Assembly (NCBI GenBank): GCA_021292105.1
Contig: CM037865.1
Span: forward strand, 66,724,630-66,788,629
Direction: 5' to 3'
DNA length: 64,000 bases
Origin: Anadara kagoshimensis
Lineage: Eukaryota; Mollusca; Bivalvia; Arcoida; Arcidae
A model generated the notes under the pieces. The model was not told the DNA's origin, did not search any database, and saw nothing but the letters and a program-made list of their open reading frames with translations. Below are positions 1-12,290 of this stretch, piece after piece; the first letter of the stretch is position 1; each line of letters opens with the position of its first letter. The position numbers were made by a program, and so were the translations under genes.

Positions 1-90
1 GCAATTCTGGACACAGAGACATCAAATTTATCAACAATACTGTGATGACGGCCATAAAACTTTTTGAGGGCCTTGATAAGCCTACCATTT
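1..90 (-). repeat. R1 dispersed repeat, cut by the window edge
   Basis: The reverse complement shows GGCTTATCAAGGCCCTCAAA, GTTTTATGGCCGTCATCACA and TTGATGTCTCTGTGTCCAG, matching the 5' half of R1. How far it extends to the right is unclear. Confidence 0.65.
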
Positions 91-508
91 TTCTGGTCCG
101 GACACCAACAACCACTAGAGTTCGAAAAAGTCACACAGGAGCAACCTCTCGGGCACTGATGTATACACTGGCCAACAGCAGGGTTTACGACTTTAAAATA
201 AGATATAAATATGTTAAATACATTGTGTAATCTATTATAACGCTGTATTACTAACATACGTAACAATATTTATACAAGTTACTCTACAACTGAGGAATCG
301 GGAATATGTTTTAGATAAATTAACCATATATATATACTACATATATTATGTTTAACATTTCAGATGCATTTTTGTTGCTCGGTTTTCTTTTAAAGCTACA
401 CACAATTGCTGTTTATAATTTTATACTCTCAAACAGGGAACATCAGTCTTTATACCAATTTCATATACTCAGTCTTTTTCTACTGGCCATATTAGTGGCA
501 GTTACTGT

Positions 509-3044
509 TCATTCCACTGTTTTTCTGTCTTTGTAGATAGAGATCTGAGCATATACCTTTCTATTGATTTTAAGTGCCATATTAGCCATGTTATTGACAT
601 AACTTTCTTCGAATGAAGCATTGTCTCTATAATTTTGAAACTTAACTTTACATGTACTTAACAACAATAACAGAAGTACACTACATAATGTTGCAAGACA
701 TAGTATTATGTTGTTTGCTACGTCCGCCTCTAAGTGTAACCAGCCGTGGTATGGTGGTTTACATTGGTAGGAAGAGGTTGAAAACAAACCTTGCGAAATA
801 TCTTTTATCAATTTTGGCGCCAAATCTGTCCAGAGAGTTTCACGTGACAAAAACATCCGGTTCCTTACTGTAAGAGGTATTTCAAGATCGATGTATGCTT
901 CTGTGTCTCTGTTGTATGCTGGCCAATGTTGTAGAGAAGAACCTACTTTTGGTTTGTTTGGGTCGCTAAAATAGATAAAAAAGAATTATTTAAAAACCCC
1001 TCTTTCTCTTACTATTATATGACAGCAACAACTTAAATGCACTAATTTGAAAAACAATTTTGAAGACCGGTGATGAATTTCGCTTTTAAAGACGTGCCAG
1101 ATTTATTTATAATGTTTGAATTTTAAATTATAAATTTTGTCAACAAATGATTGTCGTATTCTGATAACAGGTAAGCGAAAGCACATGTAAATGAAAAAAT
1201 GTACACGGGAAGATTTTTAGGAGGTAATAATATTAATTTTCTTATTTTTCTTATGTAACATTGGAAAAAGAAATTCGTGCTAAGTTAGCAAAAAAAAAAT
1301 AACTTATTCTGTTGATAGTACAATAAATAATATTTGAATATTAAACTAAGTTAAGGCATGGAATACGTTCTTATCTATTATAGCTTTAAAAACTATTCTG
1401 TTAACTTTCCCCTTTTTATATACACGTAATTATTACATAATGTGCATACCCTGTTTTTGCAAAATTAGTCCAGTATGTCATTATCGCAGACGACAGTTCA
1501 ATCTCCTCTGGTGTTTTATTATCGATATACCCAAAGCCCTGTACCATTTCGACCGGGAATCCAAAAACATAAGGCAATTCATCCCCGTGGTTGGCCCCAA
1601 TAAGCCACTGTGGTCTGTCGTGGTTAAAGGAAGAGAGATGTGAAAATCTGAAGAGATAGGTATTATTGTTGCCATGACTCAGCAGATTATGGTCCATAAC
1701 TGTGAATGTGGCCGGCATTGCAAAGTTAATGTCTGTCGAAATATCTTGCGCCATATGGGAGTGTTTATATTCGTCGTGTGGATGATCCTGTGTTGAATAT
1801 ACGTAATTAAATGCGTCTCGTAGGACATCAGATCTTAGATTGTATTGGTCATGGATGACAACTGGCATGAACGATTTTTGAAGAACGTCACTTCCGCTTT
1901 CATTTGTTGCCTTAACAACACTTTCAATGAAGGGGATGTAAGAAAATTGTGCTATAAATCCACCATCCCCGCTAGATACTCCGACCATAATATCTATCTC
2001 TGAAAACATCTCTGTTCTATTTTTAGGTATTGAAAGGGGGTTCCTAAGACTATTTGGTGGAAATTGCTCGATAAAGTCACCATCTGCAAACGGAACCCAT
2101 TCTGCTCGAAACAAGGTTTCAATCGTTGTCCCTACTTTTGAGTATTGTACAATGTCCTCGTATGACCTGTTTCTAAGACAAGCAATCATATCATAAGCAG
2201 TTAGTATGGAGCAATTCATTTTAGTAGCAAAACGCTTTGTCAGTTCTATAGCCTTTTCTTTCTTCACATACGCCCATGCAGACATCGGTGACCCGCTTTG
2301 GGATATAACCCTTTTTATTAATCCTTTGTTACCAGGATTCATTGAATGAAAAATTACACTTGATGCTCCTGCTGAATTTCCAAAAAGTGTTATCTTATTA
2401 GGGTCACCTCCAAAATAGCCAATATTTTCATGGACCCACTTAATAGCAAGATGTTGGTCCCAGAGTCCATTGTTGCCCGGAGCATTGTTATCACCAGTTG
2501 TTAAAAATCCGAGTGCCCCCAGTCGGTAGTTTAGCGTCACAACAATGACGTCTTTGAAACCGGAAATGATGTCACCAGAGTACATACTTGACTGTCCAAT
2601 TAAATACGCTCCTCCATGGATCCAAATCATTACTGGATAGGAAAAACTAGAAATATTCGGGTGCATACCGTCGTTGTCTTTGAATGGTACAAAGATGTTT
2701 AAAAATAAGCAATCTTCGTCGAATATAGTTGGACCTGGTATCCATGTTGAGCTCAAAAACGCATTTTGTGGACATCCAGGTCCCAGTTCTGATGCGTTAA
2801 ATGGAAGCTGAAAGTTGGGATAACGACGAGGCTTACTAAACCGCAAATCTCCGACTGGGGGGAGGGCATAAGGTATACCCAAAAAATTCAGCACCCCTGC
2901 AGAAGATCCATTAAAAGATGCCTTTGACGTATGTCCGATGATATCACCGACCTTTGTGGTAACCGTGTATTCCTTTTTTGCACTTACCAATTGAAATACA
3001 CAGAAACTAATGAAATACAAAATTAATTTAACCTTAGTACCCAT
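509..3044 (-). CDS. Membrane-anchored cholinesterase-like carboxylesterase (type B), 2 exons
   Basis: Exons 3044-1450 and 965-509 join in frame (donor GTATGC, acceptor TTTTAG) to give 683 aa. I chose the ATG at 3044 because it opens directly into a signal peptide (residues 1-21). An in-frame ATG at 3128 would bury that signal behind 28 residues. The alpha/beta-hydrolase fold of the carboxylesterase/cholinesterase family is clear: the EDCLFLNIF block at about 110-118, the oxyanion HGGAY at 143-147, nucleophile Ser224 in GNSAG, and His486 in GANHGDE. The acidic member appears to be Asp360 (SSGDGG), where acetylcholinesterases have Glu. Exon 2 supplies the DPNKP/HWPAYN region, then one hydrophobic helix (NNIILCLATLCSVLLLLLL) and a short basic tail, so the protein should be a type I ectoenzyme. 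The complete Ser/Asp/His set argues for an active esterase rather than a neuroligin-like adhesion protein. The substrate is unknown. Confidence 0.9.
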
Positions 3045-3128
3045 TTTAAATTTGTCGTAGTAGTGTGGGAATATTTTTGTTGTTAGTTGACAGAGATAAC
3101 GATTGAATTTCCAATGACCTCTCAACAT

Positions 3129-4089
3129 ATCAGAGATATTTGTGACCTTGGGTTGTCACTTATATGTATGTTTTAAGACAAATAAATATATGTTTATTAT
3201 GAACATTTAATTGGTTTTATATTAATTTGTTATTGCATGTTTATTTCAAACTTTAATCTTATCTTCAAAATTTCGGTACAGGGCGTATCTAATTTTAGAA
3301 TAAACACAAGATAAAACATTGTAACCTCTTAAGTATTGAGTTTGAGACAATACACATGTGCAGATCTGGTGACAACAATATGCATTCTCTTTCTGGGCTT
3401 TTTACGATCGCTAGTTTGTATCTCAAAGACATGTATATGAACATTGGCGAAAGAAGCCAGTCGGTCTTAACCGAGGCTAAAGCAGTCAACATTGCATGAT
3501 GGTACTTCTAATTAATTTGGAGTACAGGTCAAGGTAATATATCGTAACTTAATACGATTGGTGCTCGTTTATTCAAGTTCGTTTGATAAGTAAAATGCAA
3601 AAGAAGGTTTTTTCGAACTGTTATAAATTTATACCACAAAAAGACAGATGTGGGAAATTTAGATCTAAAATATTTAGTTAATGGGAATTACCACCATTAG
3701 CTCAACAATTCATTATGCTTTTAATAGTTACGTGATATAATGAGCGTTTGGTCCACGGCACACGTAATGACACAAATAACTCCCCGTATATAACAATAAA
3801 TGAAATGATGTGCGCATATCGTTGCTTGCCCAACCTGGTATAATATAAGTCAATGACCTTGAACTCAGCATCCTTGTTTGATAAACCTTAAATTAAATTT
3901 CTTGTTAAAGTAATTGAAAACACATTTCACAGAAAAAGTACTTTATTTTGTAGTATCAAATCCCGTGAATTAAAACGGATTTTACTTTAGTGTGTAAATT
4001 TATAACATATGATGTGATCAGGAAACATCAAGTAAAACATTTTTCTTGACTTTTAATGTTGGTACACTTATATTGAAATAGTCTCCAAG
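3129..4089. other. Intergenic spacer between divergent genes
   Basis: AT-rich spacer between the start of the esterase gene (-) and the first GM2A-like gene (+). It presumably contains both promoters. I see no RNA gene, recognised repeat or convincing TATA box here. Confidence 0.5.
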
Positions 4090-6239
4090 ATGTTTTTCGG
4101 TGTTTTCAAAACGTTACTTTTTGTGTCTGTTCTCTGTGGATGTTTCGGTTATCAAAGATTCACATATTTTAATTGCAGTAAGTATAATGTTTGTTTTATT
4201 TTAAATTACAGTTAATTTTAACAATAGTCGACAAAGTTTTCAATAACTAACATGGTTTTTAGTTCATATTTAACATTGTAACCATGTTCCAAAGACGATG
4301 TTTTAATGGTACATACATTATCAACCCGTAGTTATTCTCCCAAATCACGACAATCAGACAGTTTAAATTCTATTACTTATTAACACAAAAATGAAATCTA
4401 GATTGTTCCTGATAACATTCGTGGAATAGTTGAACGTTTGGTCTGGATACTGGAAATGTATACAAACCCTTCTATTATATCGCTACAAGTATGCCTCATA
4501 CCGTCATATTAAATCTCGGTACTTAAGTGGTCTAAAGCGCCGGCTTACAAAGGACAGCGCCTCAAATTGCCTAGACTAGAATCCCACTCAATCTGATCAA
4601 ACTGAGAAAGTTTGTCAGTTCTCTGTCGTAGGTTAGTGGTTTCTGTAAACTTCACTATCCCTGAACTAACCGCCTCGATATAAAGCGAATTTGGTTTGGA
4701 CGTAAACCTTTTACTATATTCTACTGCCTTCCGTTCTAACTAATAAGCTGTTCATCTAAAATCGGTAGTTCTATAAAAATTGTATCAGGGTTTTGATAAT
4801 TAATGTGTTTATGCATATAAAAGTGGTTTCAAAATGTTGGTCCAAGCGCCGCTGGGCTACAAAAATTAACACGGAAATAATATGTAGTGCCTTACGCTCT
4901 TTTCGGGGTCTTGATTTCTTTGAGTGCAAGACACTTATCTGCAATATAGTACCATTTCATGGATATATTGTTTATATACCTTCTTTACAGATAGTGGGCG
5001 TAACGATGCTATTATCGTAAACAGTGCCAGTGTTAGTCCGTACCCTGTTGAAATGCCGGGTACCTTGACTGCAGCGATCGAGTTCCAGGTGATGCGGAAC
5101 ATGACAGAAGGAATCAAACTTGGAGTACAGATAACACGGACCATATCATTGTGGGGTGGTTATTACCAGACACACTTGGAGATCCCCTGCTACTCCATGA
5201 TAGGAAGCTGGTAAGATATACCGATTATGCTAATTTGTGTTTCAATTTAAAAGTGCACTAATATACAAATGCATTTTTAGTATTTTCTTTTATAAAACTA
5301 GCGCGTATGTGTTTAAAATTATTGAAATAAACTTTTTATATCTGACTGACTTGTATCGTCTCATCTTTTCGCTCTTCGAATTTACAAGGCACAGAAGCAG
5401 CATTTTAGTTCCAAATAATGAAAAAAGTCAAACGTAAACCTGCAAATCATGTATTTAATTATATTTCATTTTTCTACTACTTTTAAAGATAAGTTTCACA
5501 AATTTATTTATTTACATTTAAGTGAATATGATTTATGTGGACTTCTGGATCAAGCCTTTAAGAGAACCGGAACAACAAACTGTCCATGGCAACTTACAAA
5601 CAGTAACATCGGTTGTACTTGTCCAATCCTTGCTGGTACTTATACTCTTCAGCATTCACAGTTTAGAATTCCGACTGCAACGGGAATGTGGTCTTGGCTT
5701 GTAGTGGTAAGTGTTCTTTTGAAAAACAAAACATGAAATGTGACAGTGATGGTGATCCCCTGGCACCACTTTAATTAGAATTAACCACAATCATACCGAT
5801 GCATACCTTTGTAATTAAGCGTTTTAAGATTTCGTGGTCGATTGGTTATTTGGATTGAAATAATTCGATACATGTAATTTGGAATTATGGGAATAATTTT
5901 TTGAGTAATAACTATGATTGAAGTAACGAAAATATTCAAACAAGCCAGGATAAGTTAAAGGGTTTGACTAGTGTTCTCAACATATGCATTTGACGGTTGG
6001 CATATGCATTTTTAAGATTTGTGTCCCTTTTTTATTTAAAAGTTACATTAATGAGCATTGAAAAATGTTTTTACCGTTTTAAATCTTAAGTTTATACTTT
6101 TATTTTGCAGGGTGACTATCAAATCAGATTTACACTTACGGATACAACCAACAACCAGCAGATCGGATGTTATCAGTATGGTCTTACAATACAAAACCCA
6201 TACTGTACAGGGTTTCTGTGTAATATTATGAGAAGATAA
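4090..6239 (+). CDS. GM2-activator-like secreted lipid-transfer protein 1, 4 exons
   Basis: Exons 4090-4177, 4991-5210, 5523-5706 and 6111-6239 give 206 aa, with intron phases 1, 2 and 0. A signal peptide spans about residues 1-20. The mature part matches ganglioside GM2 activator (ML-fold, MD-2-related lipid recognition). The family's eight cysteines are all visible: C29, C96 and C103 (PCYSMIGSC), C108 (YDLC), C123, C134 and C136 (GCTCP), and C184 (IGCY). The signature AGTYTL lies at 140-145. A sequon (N66-M-T) sits in the beta-sheet region. Two extra cysteines, C196 and C201 (PYCTGFLC), extend the C terminus beyond the usual family end. In vertebrates the activator lifts GM2 from membranes for hexosaminidase A; the ligand of this invertebrate copy is unknown. 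It is the first of four tandem relatives. Confidence 0.9.
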
Positions 6240-6280
6240 TAGACTAAAGAAGGTTGTCTGTGTCCTTGTATTTTATAGAT

Positions 6281-6286
6281 AATAAA
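6281..6286 (+). promoter_or_regulatory. Poly(A) signal of GM2A-like gene 1
   Basis: Canonical AATAAA 42 bp after the stop codon of the upstream gene. Confidence 0.6.
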
Positions 6287-6513
6287 ATAATCATAATACT
6301 GTTTATGAACCTTTATCAGTTTTATAGTTTAAAGATCAAAAGGTCACGACTTACAGCTTGATCAGTTCCAACTTTATAATTCGTTCATATATTTATTTAA
6401 GAAGTACATTATACTTTCATATTTACAATAGTACACATTTTTCGTCAGTATGAAGTGATTTCTCGATAACATCGTCACTTGCTTTTATTTGGTCGTAACA
6501 TATTGATCGCATT

Positions 6514-6732
6514 TTGTGTGAAGTTATGCTTCAATACAACTTACAAAAACACATTCCAAGAAGCAGACGTGGGTTAATTAAGCTGGTGGATTCAATGGGA
6601 TTGAAAAGTCTAGTTGAAAATCCCGAATATGAACCCCCTCCTTTTGAAGCTAGCGCTGAGAGAACAGACGTTGATGTCGGCTACGTGTCAATGATCAATC
6701 GTTTAGTTATGTCATTAGACGCAGTTTCTTAG
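6514..6732 (+). CDS. Unrecognised small ORF (72 aa), possibly an exon
   Basis: An open frame with protein-like composition (basic start, then SMGLKSLVENPEYEPPPFEA, ending in TAG), lying 275 bp after GM2A-like gene 1. It matches no family I know. A weak acceptor-like TGTGAAG precedes the ATG, so it could be the last exon of an unseen gene or a pseudogene fragment, or it could be chance. It is listed only because its composition is less biased than that of nearby frames. Confidence 0.2.
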   Translation: MCEVMLQYNLQKHIPRSRRGLIKLVDSMGLKSLVENPEYEPPPFEASAERTDVDVGYVSMINRLVMSLDAVS

Positions 6733-6934
6733 TATCCTATTTTTTTGTATTAGAAAATAGCAAATTAACATTGGTCACAAAACATGACTTACATACTTAT
6801 TGTCATATTGGATGTAAAAGGTGGAATTAGAAGTCAATGTTAGTTAGCATCGATGAGAAATATTTGTTTTTGCACTCAGCTGTTCTGTCAAAAACAAACA
6901 TACCAATCCATACTCAAACCAAAATCCCAAAACA

Positions 6935-7060
6935 AAGTAAAAAGTTCGTAGCTGGCAAATTAGTTAAACACATGAACTTTAACCAGGGAAGTGAGACTTG
7001 GTACTCAGGTAGGCACTTCCTGTTTAGCTAGCTTCACCCGACACCCGTTTAATCAAAATA
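6935..7060 (-). repeat. R1 dispersed repeat, inverted
   Basis: Reverse orientation: CATGAACTTTAACCAGGGAA, GTGAGACTTGGTACTC, GGCACTTCCTGTTTAGCTAG, CTTCACCCGACACCCG. Confidence 0.7.
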
Positions 7061-9057
7061 TCTATGATAAACATCAGTCGGTGGCAGGTGAGATTGATTC
7101 CCATATGTAAACCAATCACACGTATGCGATTTAGTCTATACTTCTATATTGTGTGAATTTCAATATAATATGTGATAATTATAACCATGACATCACTTAA
7201 ATTTAAATTAAGTTCACAATTTTATTTACCACATATACAGGTACAATAAATATGCAAACAAGTATGTTTTCAAATTTTGAGTTTAACAGAAACAGATTTG
7301 ATGAGCGTTTACAGTGCCGCATGTTATGACCACTTGACACCAATTGTAGAGATATTTTGGTAGTTTTTGAGGGAATTAATCAGGTCCAAAGCAGAATAAT
7401 TTAAATATGTCGGTTTTGCTTCTTTCATTCATGTGGCCTGATGTGGCGTGATCTGATTGTAACTCCTTAATATAATATAGTCTTGACATACATATGTATA
7501 TCTTATCAGTGACTTTGAACCTAATAACATTCTTATTGCCCGACATAATTCCAACAGTACGCTTGTAGAAAGTCAGTCAAATTAAGATTGATAGCGTTCA
7601 CATTTTTCAAAATTCTGAAGCGACAAACTCAAATAGGCGATTTTATTGCCAGTTATGTTATTATTTCAATGAATGGTTTTAGCTTACTACATAAATAGCC
7701 CATAACCTATGAGCGCAATGTTTTATTAACCAGTTTTTCTCCTGAATATACCTTTAGTTTTAGGTAGCAAACCGTCCCAAAAACAAGATAGAGAGAAATT
7801 CAGATCCAATTGCATATTTTCACCTATTCTTTACAATGAATCTGATAAAATGATGTATAACGGGTAATAAAAGCAGTATATAACAAGTAGTCAAGGTCAC
7901 TTTTTATCATAAGAATATAAACATTAATTATCATCGGGAAATGCAAATACAGTGTTTGAACCTCCGAATCCAAGCACTCTATATAATAAACTACAAACAA
8001 ACTAACTACATATCAGGCTACGGTCTGGATCAGGATCTGAAAAATATCGGGATCCAAAAATTACAAAGTAAAACCAGTTTTGTGTGCTTAAATTTTAAGA
8101 TCGTTCTATATCTACCAGTATGTACAACCCACTTTCATTTCCATTAGATTTAAAATACTTTGCATAACATTTGCACACAAATAAAAAATCGGCGAAACAT
8201 TACAAAAAGGAATTCTACGTAAAATTGGCAATATGAAATAAACAAGGTACTATCTCAATAAAGCTCTATAATCTAAAAGGTGACGACATAAAACACAAAC
8301 TAGCAAGCTTTAATTTAATTTTAGTATTTTTGTATAACCATAACCATCCCTTATTTTGAACGTTTGAAAATCTATTTTTACGACTGTCAAACTTAACAGT
8401 GATAAGTATGCATCTTTAATAAAACGTAATGCATTTTAAATAGAAAAATATAACATCGTAAACTAACAAGATAGAGGCAGTTCTAATCTTAAATCATTGC
8501 ATAATTACTAAGAGTGCTTGCACCGCACCGATGTAAAAAAAATCTTAAAAGACAGGACCCCGACCGGGTCTAGCCAAGACTCGAAAATAAGTATCAATGA
8601 CTTTTATATTTACCATCGTGCCACATGATCAAACGTTTGTGCGAAACGATATAAAAAATTACATCCCAAATTCCCAGATGCATCTATTTCATTTTTAAGT
8701 CATTTTTTTTATTCAATCATTATACCAAAATTTACATAAATGTATTAGCAATCGCTGATTTTCTTTTTACAAAAACATATTGACAAAAATAATCCTTACA
8801 TTTCAGCTGTCAACCGCTCGTCAAGTCGCGCAAGTTAGAAAACTTTTTTGCGATGACTGTGTAGAAGGCGGGGCTGAACCCTTTGACGGAATGTGTGACA
8901 TGAAGAAGGCGTAGATAACGCTCTGAAGGGATCAATGGCGCTAAGCCGCTCACTGGTAGAACCAGCGGTTGACAAATAAAAACCAGTATTGTAATAACAT
9001 AATTGTCCTGTTGCAAATTCTGAGAAGAAATATCAAATATTAATATTGTAAATGTAT

Positions 9058-9115
9058 TGTCATATGCTACTTTTGAATGTATTATTTCATAAAAAGTCAA
9101 AAGTAACACATGACA
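9058..9115. mobile_element. 58-bp hairpin element
   Basis: TTGTCATATGCTACTTTTGA and TCAAAAGTAACACATGACA form arms around TTTCATAAAAAG. It is a relative of 43565-43623. Confidence 0.65.
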
Positions 9116-9781
9116 TAAATATAAAAAATAACTTTCAAGATTTTGCAAGTGGCAATTCCAACATAAATTGTGAATATTTTGTTTATAACCCAACGTATTT
9201 CTCGTTTTAAAATAACTATAATATGTAAAACCCCGTGTCTTTGAAAGAAAAATCTTGCTTACAAGTATTTGTGGATATTCCCGCCAAAACAGTCTAAATT
9301 CCTGCCAAATAAATTTAAAAAATAGTAATAATAAAATGCACCATGTTTTTTACATATTGCAAATTTCAATTTCTTTCAGTCTTTCAATGCTTGAATTGAC
9401 GGATCGCCGGCCACGCACACAATGTTTTGACAAAGGACCGGCATGCATGCTTGAATTACACGCAAAAAATGAAAACTCCGAATCGTGGCGTTAATGACGT
9501 CACTGACACTAGTACGTCATTAGTTGCCGTGACGTCGACACTGCTTTGGTACCTGTGATGGCGAAACATAATAGGCATGGCCGGCGAAACGTTTATTCAA
9601 TAGACATAATTATACTGAATGAGAACCGTAAATGCATGCACTAATACCTAGACCTAGAATCTAGATTATTAAGATCGCGATAAGTTTAAAATCTGCAATA
9701 ATCGAGGTTACACATGCTTGAGATCGACAGCTGTCCCGAAATCAAGACGCACTTTCTACAGCCAGAATTCAGTTCGACTCC

Positions 9782-12245
9782 ATGTCAACCATGTTGAAGT
9801 ACGTCATTTTAATGCTTTGTGCCATATCTGGGTGCCTTTGTTCTATTAGATTCAGGTACTCCGACTGCAGTAAGTAAATTAATATATATTCCTTGCGAAA
9901 ACGGTAGCACACAACGTTAGTAATAATACAAATACATATTTGATAACATTTGCTTATGTCAAATGGCGTCCATATGTGTTTTATGATTTATCTGCTTCAG
10001 AGTAATTTCAGATTTTAAAAGTCTGACCCTGGCGTTTTAACACTGTTATCTAAACCCGTACTCATACGCTCGGAGAATAAACTGAAAAACTTAACAGAGC
10101 TAGGAAAATAGATCCCTAATGAGACCGAATCCTAGATCAACATAATGAATGTTCTGTATAAGAAAAAATGTTTCTATGCCTGACATTTCTAGTTGAACAT
10201 CAAACTTATTAAACTTAATTTTTACGAGTTTTTACGAGATATGCTTGCGAGAAGGTTAAAATTTTGTGGAGATGAGGATTATACTGTCAGCAATGTTCAC
10301 GGATTGCCTGTGAAAGCGGAGATGTCTTAACAAGAAAAACGTATAAGTGAAAGATAATGAAACTAAAGAATGTATCTATATGATACTTTTATACAGCCAG
10401 CAGAGTTAGTACAAATAGTAATGAATGGCCAATGGAAAAGGGCATAAGTTTATTTTTTTATGTTTCCCAGACGAATGTCAAAAACGTTTATATATAAATA
10501 TGTGTTTAGATGTTATGAAATACATATTAAATACATTTTTTTTACAGACACTATTCAAAAATAACTAAAATTAAAATTAATTGTGCGCTTTTTTGCTTCT
10601 TATTCGTGTTAGATAAAAAACAAAATATTGTGAATGAAGAAATATGTATTGCATCATATCCTGTACAAAACAGCACGGCACAGAAAGGTTTAAACAGAAA
10701 ACATGTCCAAAAATTTTCTCATTATCGACTTTTGACATGAACCAATAAACCAGAAAACATTACACTTGAAGTGAAGCATCCATTGATGCATACCGGCACT
10801 CATTTTCCCAAGAGCAACAATATACTGGAACCAGTTGCCGAATGGGGTTGTAGATGCACCAGATCTAGACAGATCGCAGCCACTGAAGCACTATAAACAA
10901 CCAGTAATCTGTATATAGTGCATATACTCGTTTGTTTATTTGTTTTTACTGCCCACCAGAGACTCCACACTGCACACACGTACAGTTTTTCTCTTGATGT
11001 GATTTCTGCTTGCGGATGTTATCAAGTACCAAAGTTGAATTTAAAATAAAAGACTTGTTCACTTCTAGCATACATATAATAGGCTGATGATAACACTTTC
11101 GTTATACAAACATTTTCTAAAGGAAATGTAAATCCATTGAATGTACAAATAAGACGTTCCAGAAAATGTCTAATGAGTTAAAATCATTAAACCACTTGCT
11201 TATAATCTCCGGTTTAATTTAAGATGTAGATATAAACGGCCACAAGACTAACACTGCATACAATACAACATGCTTATGCTAATCATTTTACAGGGCAGGT
11301 ATTTCAAATATTCTAAAACAACCGTCTATATTAGTTGAAAACAATGGTACATTAATTTTTTTTAATTTCGATATTTCAGACGACAGAACAATAGAAGTCG
11401 GTCATGTTGACGCAGCTCACCTAAACCCATACCCTGTAGTAATCCCTGGTAAACTGACCGTCAATGGACAGGCACATCTCTACCACAATGTTACCGCTAA
11501 CACAGAGTTACATGTCAAGATCAAGCGTCATGTTCCAATTTTAGGATACACCACAATACCATGTGTGTCTAATGTAGGAACTTGGTAAGTTTTTGTGTTT
11601 TATGTCATCATTTTATTATTTTTAATAAATTAAGACAAAAAGTAACCGGAGTTTAAAGGGGAGTTACTCCACATATCTGATTTCTCATTAACTTTTGCTC
11701 TAAACGCCTAGATGTATTTTAATATAAGGCGTCCGATTTGATTCATAAGAGGTTTTTGAAATGTGAATAACTAATTAAACCTATATAGCTTAAGATCTGT
11801 GGTTATCATACAGAAACATTATGTCCTTTGATACCATTAACACCAGGAAAATATGCATCTGAACTGTTAATGAGTGGTTAATTGTTTGTTGTCGATATAG
11901 GGAACAGAATAATTCTAACCGTTTCAGCATTTTCTCTTTAAAGAGTATCACGTACTTGATTAATCAATTGGCATTTCGCATAATTTCAGTTTCAGTACCC
12001 AATGTTCACATTATAATGGGGTTCGCCGCCGTACCACGTGATCAAAACCTCTTAACATTTTGGAAAACGTCAACGTTACAAATTCCCGGAATAACGTCGT
12101 TTTTACGGGAAAGCGTCATATTGTGCGATTCCATGTCCATTGGAAACAAGCGTTTCACAGACACGCTAGAAGGTATCACGTGCAGCGACGAACCCTATTA
12201 ATATCAGTTAAGATATTACATCTATTAAATAACAAAAAAGTATAA

Positions 12246-12290
<45 letters not shown>

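Larger units (their letters stand above)
6240..9781. other. Intergenic region with repeat fragments
   Basis: Spacer between GM2A-like genes 1 and 2. It contains a minus-strand R1 fragment (about 6935-7060), a hairpin element (9058-9115) and a short segment bounded by inverted AACCGCT/AGCGGTT motifs (about 8806-8975). Apart from the small ORF at 6514, nothing gene-like is visible. Confidence 0.5.

Noticed and set aside
8810-9193. 127-codon minus-strand frame
   Set aside because: It crosses a hairpin element and a segment with inverted AACCGCT ends, and matches no known family.
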